Shown here: positions 1 through 10,514 of the stretch, one piece after another
How the letters are laid out: each line of letters starts with the position of its first letter
How positions within the stretch are numbered: position 1 is the first letter of the stretch
Assembly: GCA_022478985.1 (NCBI GenBank)
Contig: JAKSZP010009277.1
Location: forward strand, 62,001-126,000
Length of the DNA stretch: 64,000 nucleotides
Direction: 5' to 3'
Source: Massospora cicadina
Taxonomy: Eukaryota > Entomophthoromycota > Entomophthoromycetes > Entomophthorales > Entomophthoraceae
Notes under the pieces: generated by a model
The model's database searches: none
Told to the model about the DNA's origin: nothing
The model's input: the letters and a program-made list of their open reading frames with translations, nothing else
Made by a program: the position numbers and the translations under genes

Positions 1-154
1 CAACCTCTTTTACAATTTTTAGGGTTAATATTCTTCAAATTTGCTCTTTAGTTGTATTTAAATTAAATTAAACACATGTCAGAGTGAGTCAGATTTAACT
101 TCATCTACAGATAAATCAGAAATATCCAAATCTTTTATAGATATGATAAGGTAA

Positions 155-337
155 CTAATTTGATTGCAGGTTATATTGTTTCATAATAAGACTTCTGGTT
201 CTTTTCCTGAATCCGCCCAGTTTTGTTCTCTTTGGCCTGAACCAGATTTTCTTGTTCTTTAGACTTCTTGTCCAACATCGAGCTGAGAAATTTCCAGGTT
301 TTCCACATTTGTGGCAGCAGTTTTGAGTTTTATACAA
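155..337 (-). pseudogene. Gag zinc-knuckle fragment of E1
   Basis: A 60-residue open stretch contains CHKCGKPGNFSARC near its N-terminus. This is the retroviral-type nucleocapsid pattern C-x2-C-x4-H-x4-C with Asn in place of His. It is followed by a Lys/Arg-rich segment, as in Gag nucleocapsid regions that bind the RNA genome. The fragment is the C-terminal part of a gag gene whose upstream part (about 340-1450 on the minus strand) is too broken to read. The His-to-Asn change should weaken zinc binding. An isolated host knuckle protein is possible but unlikely next to an LTR and PBS. Confidence 0.6.
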
Positions 338-1489
338 AAATCTTTCCTTCAGGCTTGTTTCCTGTTACAATCTGATTCTGAAAATCCTTATTAGGCTCAG
401 AAAACTTAACCATATTTGACTATATTTGCAGTAATAGCTTTAAACGTTTGGTAAGTTGTTTAAAATGTTGTTTTTAGCATCTTGAGATATTCCACAATCT
501 GTGATGTGAAACTTTGATTTGAAAGAGCCAAAATCATACTGTGGTGCAAATCTCTGTAGAGCCAAAGCGCCGTCTGCATGGCAATGCATGGATTGAAATC
601 TGATAGAACTTTTGAGCTCACTATAATTTGTGATTCCCAGTAAGTTCAGTTGGTGAAAGTGTCTAAGGTTTCATTCATCTTTAACTAATTTTCTGTGAAC
701 TATTGTTTGCGTTATCCATCTACTCATGGCTACAAATCTCAGTCATGATTTCTTCTTTAGCATCCTTATATGTCCATTCATCCTCGTTGAGATGGGCAAC
801 ACCAAATTTTGGTAATATGTATGTATGCAGTTCATAACTTTTACTTCTTTTTGTCTGTCCCAGTCCAAAAATCACTATTTTTTAATATTTAAAATACCAG
901 TGTTATCCCAGTGGAAGACAGGTAATTTCAGCGTAATCCAAAATTTTTCTGTTGCTACCATGGCAGAAGTAACATTCCCTGCATTTAAATATTAAATGAA
1001 TTTTTGGAGGTCATCTCCAAAATTTTAAGTGTAAGCTCTAAGAAATTTTCTGGGCTGTAATTTCAAAGTGAGACTTTGTTTATCTTTTTGTTGTCTCCAT
1101 CTGCCTCCATTTGGGAGCAACTACACTTATTATTTTTGAGTTATTGTAAGCGCTTTAGAATTTGTGCTATATCCTCTTGAATCTGGCAGAAGCTTTCTCT
1201 ATAAGCTTCTTTTTCAGTCTTTGGAACAGTAACTCTTTAATTTCCCAGTCTCCTTCCCCTTCAAGGAGGTGACTCTCACTTAAAGATTATTATTGACCTT
1301 TGAAACTTGTTCCATTTTTACTCAACTTTGGTCACTTGTTTGTCCAAGCAAGTTAGCTCATATTGTAATTCCAGGATCAGAATGTTTTTATTAACCGCTT
1401 TTTGCTCTTCCCAAAACTTCCAAAGTTCATTCTTTTATGACATTCTGCTGATTTTTCTGAATTAAAGTTTTTCCTAAACACTCAACTAC

Positions 1490-1506
1490 ACTTTTAGTGA
1501 GCACCA
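1490..1506 (-). other. Primer-binding site of E1
   Basis: On the minus strand the sequence after the LTR begins TGGTGCTCACT. It matches the first 11 bases of the sites at 17242-17261 and 36612-36631. TGG complements the CCA end of a tRNA primer. Two bases separate it from the LTR end at 1509. Confidence 0.6.
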
Positions 1507-1508
1507 AA

Positions 1509-2418
1509 TGTTAGCTGTTTTGTGTTTACTGCACAGGCTTGAGGTGTTTGTTGAATATATTACAGATTAGTATACAAAATAGGTGTGTTAATAATAGTAT
1601 GTAGACTATATCCTAGTTGAGCTCTTCACAATTAATATGAGTATGTCAAGTGTTGACGCTCTTCCTTCTAATAATTTAAAGTACTTAAAAATATTTTAGA
1701 AAAGAAAAACTATATTTTAACTTTTCCTCTAGAGTTGGAAAACTTCTGGATAAAAATGGAACTCTCCCTTACACTCTTGACACTAGAGTTCTTAAGATAT
1801 TAAAAGCAAATAGCTAAAGGGAAAATCTTTCAACTCTAGTCCCAAGAGCGCAATACAAAATGTATACCAGTCTAAGTATCTATTACACTTAGCAAAGGCT
1901 TTTTTATCAAATAAATACAAAAAAGTTATATAGGGAAATCTTACACCTAACTATTCCATTGGTGCTTAAAGCGAATAGGATCTGTTACTGATGAATTTAG
2001 CCCTTAGGAATCATCCAATATGATGCTTACTTCATCCGCCTAGCTGGATTTTGATGGCAACTAGGCCACAACTTCTCCTGAGTTGGATATCTAAAGAGCG
2101 TTTTCCAACGCCTTTACCCAACACCAGTGGATAGTCCTTATTATGCCAGCAACTGCTTAGGTAATGAAAACTTTCACCCAATAATAGTAGGTCGCATTGC
2201 CTTTTAGGCTAATCAGCAAGTTGTGCAAACAACAGTGTTGTCAACGCTCAGCAACTGCCAATAAAACTTTATAAACTGGCAACAATTCCCAATCAATTTA
2301 CACAAGATAATATAATTATAAATAGGTAAGCTAATTAAAACCCTTGTAAACCTTGTCAGGCATCCTCCAACAAGACATTAGTACACCAGCATAATAAGAT
2401 CTGGAACATTAGTTAACA
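1509..2418 (-). repeat. Probable 5' LTR of E1
   Basis: The inner edge is set by the PBS: on the plus strand the LTR starts TGTTAGC at 1509. The outer edge is a guess at 2418, where the plus strand reads AGTTAACA, giving TG...CA ends with TGTTAGC and AGTTAACA as rough inverted repeats. The partner LTR is outside the window, so the length (about 0.9 kb) cannot be checked. The sequence is AT-rich with no coding potential. Confidence 0.4.
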
Positions 2419-2449
2419 TTCCATAAGGAAATAAACCAATTAAGTTATC

Positions 2450-3729
2450 AATATAATGATAACCCCTCATCCACTATGGATCTTCTTATAAAAGTTTCTT
2501 TAGCAGATAAAGAAGCTAATACTTATGCAACTGCCCCGGCCAACACCCTCCTCTGCCAGAAACTCCATGGGGCAATGGAGCCCCTTGTTGAGGGTATTCT
2601 TATCCCCAATTTTCCTCATGATTTTGAGGAAGATGTAAAGTACAAAATTGAGGAGCTTGCTTTTGTTTTAAGCCGTGCTTGCATCAATGCAGCAAAAACT
2701 TCTCTTTTTGACCCCAATTATCCCAAAACCTGCTGGTGCATCAAGTCATTTACTTGTGTGCCAGCTCTCATCATTTTTGCTGAGCATCAAATTGCTCAAT
2801 ACGTTGAGGCGATGGACACCGCTGGCCTCACAACAAATTAAAACCCCAAAGTATACCTCCATATTGTAACGAATCAGGTGGTACCTGATCTGTACATTGC
2901 TATGGATCAGTTAGTACTAGATCCGAATATGGAATTTAAAAGAAGAAACCTGAATGAGAGGGAATTGGAGCAAGGGAAATTTGACTGTCTAAAGCCAAAT
3001 GCATCTGAGTTGATATGACATCAGACTTATGAGTGGTATGGACAATGGTTCAATGGGGAATGGAATCTTCGCCTGAGATGTGCTGGATGGTTCAGGAGAG
3101 CTTGACATAGGAGAAATCTTATTTTATATTTGCAAAAGCACTATTTATTTGGGATAGGCTGGCCTGAATAGCCAGTTGAGTCTTCTTCAAAATCCCTGAA
3201 ATTTAATAAAGAATTGCTTGAAAAAGTATTATTTTATTTTAAACGTAATATAATTGGATCAAAGAATATGGGCTCTACTAGTGGGATTGGTGTGGCTTTG
3301 ATGTGGATCTCGGAACCCTCCTACAGCATGTGGACAGTGATCTGAGGGCGCATGGCAACAACAAAACTCGGTGGATGGGTTTGGGGATTGGCTCTGGCAG
3401 GCTGGTCCCTAGTAGAGTCAGCTATGAGGCTCTTAATTCCCAATTTTCTTATGGAATATTGGCGCAAACCTGTTCGTTTTACTTATGCCCCATGTTTCTG
3501 ATGCTCCCACCCCAATGCTGTCCGCCATGGTCCACCAGCTTAAGCAGGCGCCGGACAAAAGTTTCCCCAAAGCCTCCTCGCCATATGATATGGCTTCCTA
3601 GGCTGATAACTTAGGGGCTATATTAGGAATTATTTTAAATATATTATAATCCCTTTGTTTGGCCCATTTGTGAATAAAAATGCGTGGCGGCTCCCCCTTT
3701 TGGGTTGGGCACCACTAGTACTAAAAAAA
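2450..3729 (+). mobile_element. Element A: coding non-autonomous unit with a LINE-b-type 3' end
   Basis: This unit of about 1.3 kb has one long decayed reading frame (2476-3602) and ends at 3672-3729 with a tail like that of LINE-b (25340-25406). Shared tail features are a TGAATAAA/TTCAATAAA segment, a run of C, GGGTTGGG, then CTAGTACTAAAAAA. LINE reverse transcriptases recognise the RNA 3' end, so element A was probably copied by LINE-b-type machinery. It encodes no recognisable RT or endonuclease. The 5' end is uncertain and I could not find a convincing target duplication. A 5'-truncated LINE is the alternative, but the frame does not match the zf-RVT region expected there. Confidence 0.55.
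2476..3602 (+). pseudogene. Decayed ~375-codon ORF of element A, function unknown
   Basis: I do not recognise this protein. The first 121 codons from ATG at 2476 are open, starting MDLLIKVSLADKEANTYATA. The same frame then continues to about 3602, broken by roughly nine in-frame stops but no frameshift that I can see. After the first stop it reads on as NPKVYLHIVTNQVVPDLYIA, then a Trp-rich part (YEWYGQWFNGEWNLRLRCAGW). The C-terminal third contains a hydrophobic, possibly membrane-associated stretch. Most interrupting codons are TGA or TAG, which fits C-to-T change at CGA, CAG or TGG codons. It may be an accessory protein of the element or captured sequence. Confidence 0.45.
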
Positions 3730-3730
3730 G

Positions 3731-5740
3731 AAGAATATACTTATGATGTATTAAGCTAGAGTGTGGGAATTATAAAATCCCAACACCTGCCCTAGATGTA
3801 TTAACACCAGAAAAAGATCAGAGCTATGACTTTATCCGCTGGCCAGTGAGATGAGAATTGAAATCTAAGTAACTTAGGCTGAACTGAAGATGATGACTAA
3901 GGATACTTATATAAAAGTTTTGGTATGGTTTATCATAGAGTTAATATAGATTTTCTACAATACATTTGACCAACTTACATAAAGAGGTTAATCTCAGAGG
4001 AAACTTCAAAGTTGGGCGGAAAGTTGTAAAGACATACATGTGGTTCTTGAAGTAATGTTAATGGTAGTAGATGACAAAACTAATCAAAAGTTCTGTAAGC
4101 CTGCCTGACATGTAGAAGTAAGGAATGACCCAGCTTAATATGCCAACATCAAGAAGTGTCACCTTATTACCCTTTCAGAATAATCAGCATTGACATTGTC
4201 AGACCCTTACTGGCAGGCTTTCACAGACATTATAATCCTCTTCTGAGTAGACAACATGACGATGTGAATTAAAGCCTTATCTGTACCGGAAGCACTGGCA
4301 AAAGCCACCTCTGTTCCTTTTCTGTTCATAGTCACACATTACAGATGCCCTATAACCTACCTTCATACATTGGCTTAACTTCATTTAACATTTTTTTCAG
4401 GATCTTATGTCCCTACTAAATTCTGCCAAAACACTGCTGCCCATTTATTAGACCAAATTAACGAGGCAGTAAAATGAACAAAGGGAACCCTTGTTCTTTT
4501 AATTTAAAAAATGGCTGCAACCAACCCTATGAGATGTAGCTACTATTAGATAAGCGCCTTAAAGGATTATTAAGCAAGCTACTACAAAGTTATTGAAATG
4601 TAACACTTTTTCAGCTTTTTTATTACTAGTGGTTATAACCCAAGTAACGGAAGTTGCCATGAGCTTTTATTTTGAGTTCTAAACTTGAATAAAAAACAAA
4701 CTATATGAAATTATGCCACAGAAGTGAGCATAAGCATTATTGTCATTTGGGAAATGGAGTTCTGTGGACAATTTGTCCAGAGTGGGGAGCCTTAGGTATT
4801 TTTACAATCACAGACATGATTGTATGAGGGACATTGGCAACATGGGGTGAGAGGTTAAGAGAAAGGGTTGGACTCTTCCAGGATAAATGCCTTGTGCGTC
4901 ACCTTGATATATTGGGCGAGTTGTCTGCATGGGCAAGTGTTTCAGTAAACTAAGTAAAAAGAGTGGCGAACTAGTGTGTTGCAATTGAGCCTGACCAACC
5001 ATATGATATCATATTTATGTTTTTTAATTTTATATTGGATCTAATAAGTAGATAGTGGATTTGGTGTTATTAATAGTAGATACACCCCACGCCCTAGACT
5101 GTATAAGTAGTAGCCTAAAGTATTAACCTCTACTCATAAGATCCCTAATACCTTGCCAACAATACTCATCCCTTATTTCTATCAGCTTACAATGCTATGG
5201 CCTTGATACTATAATCAATTCCATTTTAGTTTGTAAGATTCACTTCACGTCACCTCCCTGTGCCAGCATAAAACATTAGTAATAAGGCATTAGTAATTAA
5301 CAGGGCTATTTGCCTGTAGTTCAATAAGTTGGCAATTTATCTCTCTTTGGGGAAAATATTCTGAGCTATAATTTCCAGTTAACTGACCCAATTCAGATAG
5401 CTCATTTTAGCCCACAATTTTGGGGTCTGCTTGGTACTAATAGAAGCACCAATGAGAACGTTGCTATACTGAGAATATCTGAGGATGAGTGTCAATGGTA
5501 AGGGGATCTTTTTCCAAGAGTAAGCTGTGAAAGCCTGTATATAAACTAATTCTAAGGCCCACAAGCCTCTGGCAGTATCAATATTACAGGGAACTAACTT
5601 TTGGTATTAAATAAAAGCCTTTTTTGGTATATACAGTTTTGTTAGTTTTGGTTCAAGGTTACTGTCTTCAAAAAGTTCCTTACAATTTTTAGGTGTATAA
5701 CATGTGCTTTGGCAATATGACGCCGATGTGCTGATTTTAC
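3731..5740. other. Non-coding AT-rich stretch; right end is probably E2's 5' LTR
   Basis: Only short chance frames occur here. The right end, next to the E2 primer-binding site, behaves like an LTR U5: an AATAAAA signal near 5610 and termination at 5741 in ACA. I could not place the left end of that LTR. No other repeat, RNA gene or coding region is recognisable. Confidence 0.35.
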
Positions 5741-5743
5741 ATG

Positions 5744-5762
5744 CAGTGCTCACTACAGGGGC
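5744..5762 (+). other. Primer-binding site of E2
   Basis: The plus strand reads CAGTGCTCACTACAGGGGC directly after the LTR end. It equals the shared site TGGTGCTCACTACAGGGG except for the first two bases (TG to CA). It is the plus-strand version of the minus-strand sites at 17242-17261 and 36612-36631. Confidence 0.6.
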
Positions 5763-6439
5763 CTTCGCCTTGTCCTAAATAGTCCAATTTTATCTATTTG
5801 AACTTTGAGACCTTAGTTGCTTAGTCCTCTGCTGAGGAGATGGCACAACCTGTTGAGGCAGTAGAAACTGGCCCTGAGGCCCTGCCACTTATTTCGCTGA
5901 GATTTGTTAAGTATATGCAGACATGAAAAACTCATTTGTGCCGAGTTTTTGATCTTCTGTTAGGCCACGATTAACAAGTGAAAAATTTAATTGAAGGCAT
6001 AAATGGAGATGTACACTGTTACCCATTTATATAAGGAGCTTGCCTCCTTAAGAGAGGATTTAAAATTCAGGAACACATTGTTAAGTCTTTAGTGGGCGAA
6101 AACAGCATCCTGAAGGATGATTTTCAAGTTTTTAACCAACTAGTGGTTACAATAAAAGATACGTTTCAGGCGGAATGCCGCCATTTTTTGAAGTTCTGAG
6201 CCAATTTATGCTGGACATACAGCGATATACGCGAGGGTAGGATGAGTCAAGATGCTTTGGAACTGCAACTAATGGTACTGGAGGTTGGCTCTTCCATTCT
6301 AATTGTTGGTGCTACTGAACACTTAGATGATACAGAAATTCAACTCGTGTCTATTCCTTTCCTGTAGCTAGTAATTTAGAAGGGCAAGAAGGGTCATCTC
6401 CAGGCCCTCAGGTTGCTTCCATGGAAAGCACATACTGAG

Positions 6440-7110
6440 AAACCCCGTTAATCTACCTAGGTTCAACAGGAATGTGAACATGCACAACTTTATTGCCCTC
6501 TTTGAGATTATCATGAACAGAGCATCTAAGACCACTAAGCTGGAAGCAGTCATGAAAGCATTAGACTCTGACAATAAAAAGTTAGTTATGCCCATATTGA
6601 AAAATATAGCATGCTCTACCTTAACGCTAAAGACCTTATTATTAAAGAATTTTGGGGTGCTGAAAAGATGACCACTAGGAAGATGGAGATCCTGAATATC
6701 TTACTCAAACAGGATGAAACTATTAAAACTTCCCTAAGAGTTTTTATTTGGAGTTTTAGACGCTATTTGGGGCTAATGTATTATTAATTATGATGATCAG
6801 ATTGCTCTCCGCCACTCCTGTGAGCCCTACACAGAGCTATATAGGGTCTTAATACCAGTATTGAATGAGAAGAATGATATAATCCAAATGTTTAATTAAC
6901 TACATCGTTGTGCAGTTACTTTTAAAGCGCCAAACCAAAATCAGTTAGAGCCTCAAAAATCACAACTTGGGGTTATATCCACTAAACAAAAATCATCTCA
7001 GCCCTGGCCTTTATTATGATCGATATGACCTTACCCAGGTCACTTTTTTTATTGTAAGGACTTAGTCCACTATGAAAATCGCTGCCCAAATTTAAGTTCT
7101 TTACCCAATA
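6440..7110 (+). pseudogene. E2 gag, decayed
   Basis: A capsid-like segment at about 6450-6610 reads NLPRFNRNVNMHNFIALFEI and continues with KALDSDNKKLVMPIL. It parallels E5 gag at 42470-42640 (LNLPKFDRDRNVYSFLKLFE, then NSLDAHSCDLIMPYL), so both are Gag of related gypsy elements. At 7041-7090 a frame reads FFYCKDLVHYENRCPN. This is a nucleocapsid knuckle, C-x2-C-x4-H-x4-C, with the first Cys changed to Phe. Stops and frameshifts separate the two parts. The intact product would package the element's RNA. Confidence 0.65.
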
Positions 7111-7559
7111 TTAGTATAGGAAAGCCGTTGTATGAAAAAGATTTAGGAAAAGGCATGGCGGAGTAGAACTAATATTGTCTACCTCCATCCCACTCTAAAA
7201 AATACCATATAGGAAGAAATCTCACAATTTACCTTCCATCCAGCAGAAGACCCCAAATTGCATGTCACTTCCTGCATATCAGCAGGTATTCGTTGATGAT
7301 TTAGTAGTTAAGCCTAGTCACTCATGTAAGAAAATAAAGTCAAGTTGGCAATAGTATCAACACCATTTGTATAACAACTTGAGCAACAAGAGCTCTCAGT
7401 TGACTCTAGTGATATCCCCAAATTGTTAGGGTCAAATGTTAATACCTATTGAAATCCTAAAGGAGTCTAGTCCTCAATAATCTGAGGAGATTAAGAATAT
7501 CTTAGAACAAGCAGATACCTTGGTGGTCCACAAAATTAGCGCTTCTAATTCATTCTTCT

Positions 7560-7920
7560 CTTAGTGCACTTATATTAATGTCAAGGTAAACAAAATAAAG
7601 GCCAGAGCGATTGTAGATAATGGGGACCTGGTGAATATTTTGTCTAACAAGTTGGTTAAGAGATTAGGCCTCGCGCCAGACCTAAATTATTAGAAAGTAT
7701 ATGGTACAGCAGTACCTATACCATTACATCAGAAGGAGCCTAAAGTGCTCTACCACTGGAATTATTTTATATGATATTATCTTCTTCTGCTGTTGTTTTT
7801 GCAAATCAGCAGTATGATCTCCTTCTTGGAACCTCTATTATAAGAACTTATGGAGTCAAAGCTAATTTTAAAGAAAATAAGATAGTAATTATGGCATAAA
7901 CACTTCCGCTATTTTATAAC
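7560..7920 (+). pseudogene. E2 retropepsin-like protease, decayed
   Basis: A frame near 7600-7680 reads IVDNGDLVNILSNKLVKRLG. This corresponds to the catalytic Asp-Ser/Thr-Gly loop of a retroviral aspartyl protease, here D-N-G. Downstream, at about 7800-7910, a Leu-rich segment with GTSIIRTYGV parallels ISTDFLRRYGVVINHKD in the E5 protease. The enzyme would cut the Gag-Pol polyprotein. The active-site change and stops make it non-functional. Confidence 0.6.
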
Positions 7921-8203
7921 CAGGAGGATGGGATCCCCACTCCTAAAAGTCAAGGGGTAGTGATTCTTGTTTTTGAGGATAAACTAATGCCTATTGAGTG
8001 TTAGCATCTGTGTGGCCATACTCATCAATTACATGGTCAGATTGTGGAATATAAATGTATTCCACTATGCACTGACATAGCCTGACCATTCCAGCGGGCC
8101 ACCAAGTTAATGTGAGGACTTAGTCAGTTTAAAATTCCCCTTAATGCTCTATGGCAAAAATTTTCTCTTCATTCACTAAATCTAAATATGAATCAGTCAC
8201 TGC

Positions 8204-9270
8204 TTTTAATCTGAGGTTGCTCGTTTGATAAAATAAACCTGTGCATATTATTGGGAGGAAGTTTGGCTGAAAGATACTTAATTTTAGCCAGTTAATTATA
8301 ATATATTGAATGTCTGGAATGCTCACTTGGCTTATTTAATTTAATCTGACTCTTCTGGTTGATCTCATGCTAGATCTTCCCTTCTAATTGGGAACTTCTA
8401 CTGAGGCAGGCAAGGGTAAAAGATGAAGATTTCTGACTTAACAGCAAATTAACACTCTACAAGAAAACTATGATAAAAACCAGATAAAAGAGAATTAAAA
8501 ATATATCTTTATTAGGAGATATCATTGTAACTTATTAGGTCAGGCGCTGATATTTTTACCACAAGAGCATCTCCTGGCCACATTTTGAGCATGAAAATCC
8601 CGCAGATATTATTTTCTCCCTCATTTTGGCCCATAACTGATTTTAACATGACCTATTTCTAGGGTTATTGGTGGAAAGATACTCTCATAAATGAGAAGGT
8701 TTTGGAGACAAAAATCACATCATAAATGTGCAAAATTATTTTAAGATCAGCCTGATTTTGTTTTACCATACTGCTTATGAGATACAACTTCTGAGAAATT
8801 TGGCATCAATTTGGAGTAAATTAATGTGTCTCTAATTAGGACATTAGCAGGCCTCTAGATAGCACTAGGTACTCCCATTTGAATGGTCCATGTGTAAGTG
8901 CTATAAAGTTAATTACGCAGATTGACATACAAAATTTTCCATAGTGTGGGAAATTGATTGCAATAATTTAAGGGGCAATCTTATTACTGTCATTAGCCCA
9001 TGGGATTTTTAGAGCTATTTTTAGGGATTGATCCCAGGATGATACCTTGAATATATATAGTGTTTTTACAGACAATTAATTGGGATTAATAGTTAAGTTG
9101 TCATGAATCTAATCAGCCTAAATTTATGTTATGATTTTTGGTCTGAATTGATATAAGAGTAATTAGCCTAGGTTGATTGCAAGGATAATAGGCCTGAGCT
9201 ATAAAGAGGGTTGATCTGAGTGGATAGTTATTAAAGGGTTTATTATTGAGTCAACCACCAGAATCTGACA
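8204..9270 (-). repeat. Solo LTR of the E5 family, minus strand
   Basis: This 1067-bp block is the reverse complement of the E5 LTRs (39727-40848 and 47369-49015). It is collinear throughout, including the landmarks TGTCAGATTCTGGTGG at the LTR start, TTAATTGGG, and TCCTGGCCAC near the promoter region. It is flanked by perfect 5-bp duplications ACTGC (8199-8203 and 9271-9275), so both ends are exact. With no internal sequence, it is a solo LTR left by LTR-LTR recombination, and it lies inside E2. Confidence 0.85.
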
Positions 9271-9552
9271 ACTGCACCAAGTATTAGCTTACTTGACCCT
9301 AGGAAATTCAGATACTTCTAGTCTATCTATATGTATATCCTATGCAGATTCAGTGACACCAACTGCTTTCATTTGTGCATCTGATACCAGTGAATGAAGT
9401 TCAGAACGTAAATTAGTTTGTTTTACATGATATATTGAGTTTAGTGACAACAGTGAGCAATCTGCTTGATCTTTAATCCATTGTAAAACCTTTTAGGGTT
9501 AACTGAGACAGATAATGATCAATCGCTGGCTCTTTTTAAATAAAATAGTTGT

Positions 9553-9861
9553 ATTTTTGCAAAGGATGACTGTGATTTGGGCTGTTCACAAGATGTGTTA
9601 TATTTTATAAATACTGGAAATCATCCGCTGATTTGCCTCCATTCAATTAGAAGTTCTAAAGTGGCGGATGAATTAGTTAATGCTGAAATAAATCAGCTTG
9701 TGCAGCATGGGATGTTAGTGCCCTCTATGAGTCCCATGGGCCTCCCCAGTGCTGAAACTAAGAAAAAAGATGGTTTTAATTAAATGTTAATAGACTACCG
9801 CAAATACAGCAATATTACAAAAAGGATTCTTACTCTTTACCACTGTCAGGATTTCTGGCCA
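9553..9861 (+). pseudogene. E2 reverse transcriptase, N-terminal part
   Basis: The frame reads INTGNHPLICLHSIRSS, then DELVNAEINQLVQHGMLVPS, then MGLPSAETKKKDGFN, a stop, and MLIDYRKYSNITKR. This is the conserved start of gypsy RT: a Thr-Gly-Asn-His-Pro segment, the element-internal Ser-Pro loop, Lys-Lys-Lys-Asp-Gly, and the LIDYRKLN-type palm entry. It would convert the element RNA to DNA. The reading is lost after about 9861, before the catalytic aspartates. One in-frame TAA (9781) interrupts it. Confidence 0.75.
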
Positions 9862-10005
9862 CTTAGGGTGCTCGCATGGTGTGGGCTCAGAATCCCAACA
9901 AGGTGGCAGGTGTGGGAGGCTCATTCCATCGCCCTGCCCAAGAGAGGGGGCCAAAGTCCCCCTAAGCTCATCATTCTCAACCCTTAGTGGAGAAGGAATT
10001 TTCAA
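9862..10005 (+). repeat. tRNA-like GC-rich block, possible SINE
   Basis: A block of about 140 bp that is visibly GC-richer than its flanks breaks the E2 RT frame. It contains TGGCCACTTAGGG (A-box-like) and, about 35 bases on, GTGGGCTCAGAATCCCA, which resembles a tRNA T-arm or B box with one extra base. Flanks read TCAGGATTT and TCAAGATTA, a possible degraded duplication. It does not match the SINE family at 18286 and 36973. A different SINE or a tRNA pseudogene is possible. Confidence 0.25.
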
Positions 10006-10115
10006 GATTATTTAATATAAAATTAGGTGTAGTAAAATAAAATTATATTAAATTAGTTATAGTAAGGCAAAAAATAAGGTATATTAGAGAATCCTTGTAA
10101 TGAATTAAAGTGCTT

Positions 10116-10131
10116 AGGTTAATAATAGGGG
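10116..10131 (+). repeat. Left target-site duplication of LINE-a
   Basis: AGGTTAATAATAGGGG, 16 bp, is repeated exactly at 15395-15410 and differs from it on both outer sides. Confidence 0.9.
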
Positions 10132-10514
10132 ATACTTTTCTTTCTGATTGCTATCAATTTTAGTAATTTGATTCAATTCAAACAGCATGATTTGATAATC
10201 AACATCAGGCGAGATTAGTATTATAATAAGGTAAAGAGCTAGGCGGTGCGGTAAAGGGTAGCAGACCTGGACCTGCACCGCCCAAAGGTACCAAGTGCAC
10301 AGGTACAAACAAAAATCTAAGCAAAAATAAAAAAGCTGAGGTTGCACATCCCGCAGGTTTCATCAATTTTATAGTCAAATATTGCAGCTATTTGAAAAAT
10401 CCCAATTTCAACCACTGTCATTGGTGGAACACAGGATATGAGTTTTCCTGGGCATAGAAACATTGACAATGTGGGATTAGTTCAGCGAAGCCCAACAAGA
10501 TTTTCCCACATGCA

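Larger units (their letters stand above)
1..2418 (-). mobile_element. E1: 5' end of a minus-strand gypsy-type LTR element
   Basis: The window opens inside a minus-strand LTR retrotransposon. Reading leftward there is a tentative LTR (1509-2418), a primer-binding site (about 1490-1506), about 1.1 kb of decayed leader and gag sequence, and a gag zinc knuckle at 155-337. The rest of the element lies beyond position 1. I find no open frame longer than the knuckle fragment, so gag is heavily decayed. The order LTR, PBS, gag on one strand is what supports the call; the superfamily is inferred from the knuckle and the shared PBS. Confidence 0.6.
5690..9861 (+). mobile_element. E2: plus-strand Ty3/gypsy remnant
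   Basis: In order on the plus strand are an LTR end and PBS (about 5741-5762), gag (about 6440-7110), protease (about 7560-7920), and the N-terminal part of reverse transcriptase (9553-9861). The gag-protease-RT order is standard for Ty3/gypsy. A minus-strand solo LTR (8204-9270) separates protease from RT. The RT reading stops being recognisable at about 9862, where a tRNA-like block and then LINE-a follow. No 3' half is visible. E2 is very decayed, and its gag and protease resemble those of E5. Confidence 0.7.

Noticed and set aside
9787..10005. 72-residue minus-strand open frame opposite the E2/tRNA-like junction
   Set aside because: It overlaps the clear RT frame on the plus strand and the GC-rich block, and has no domain or start context.
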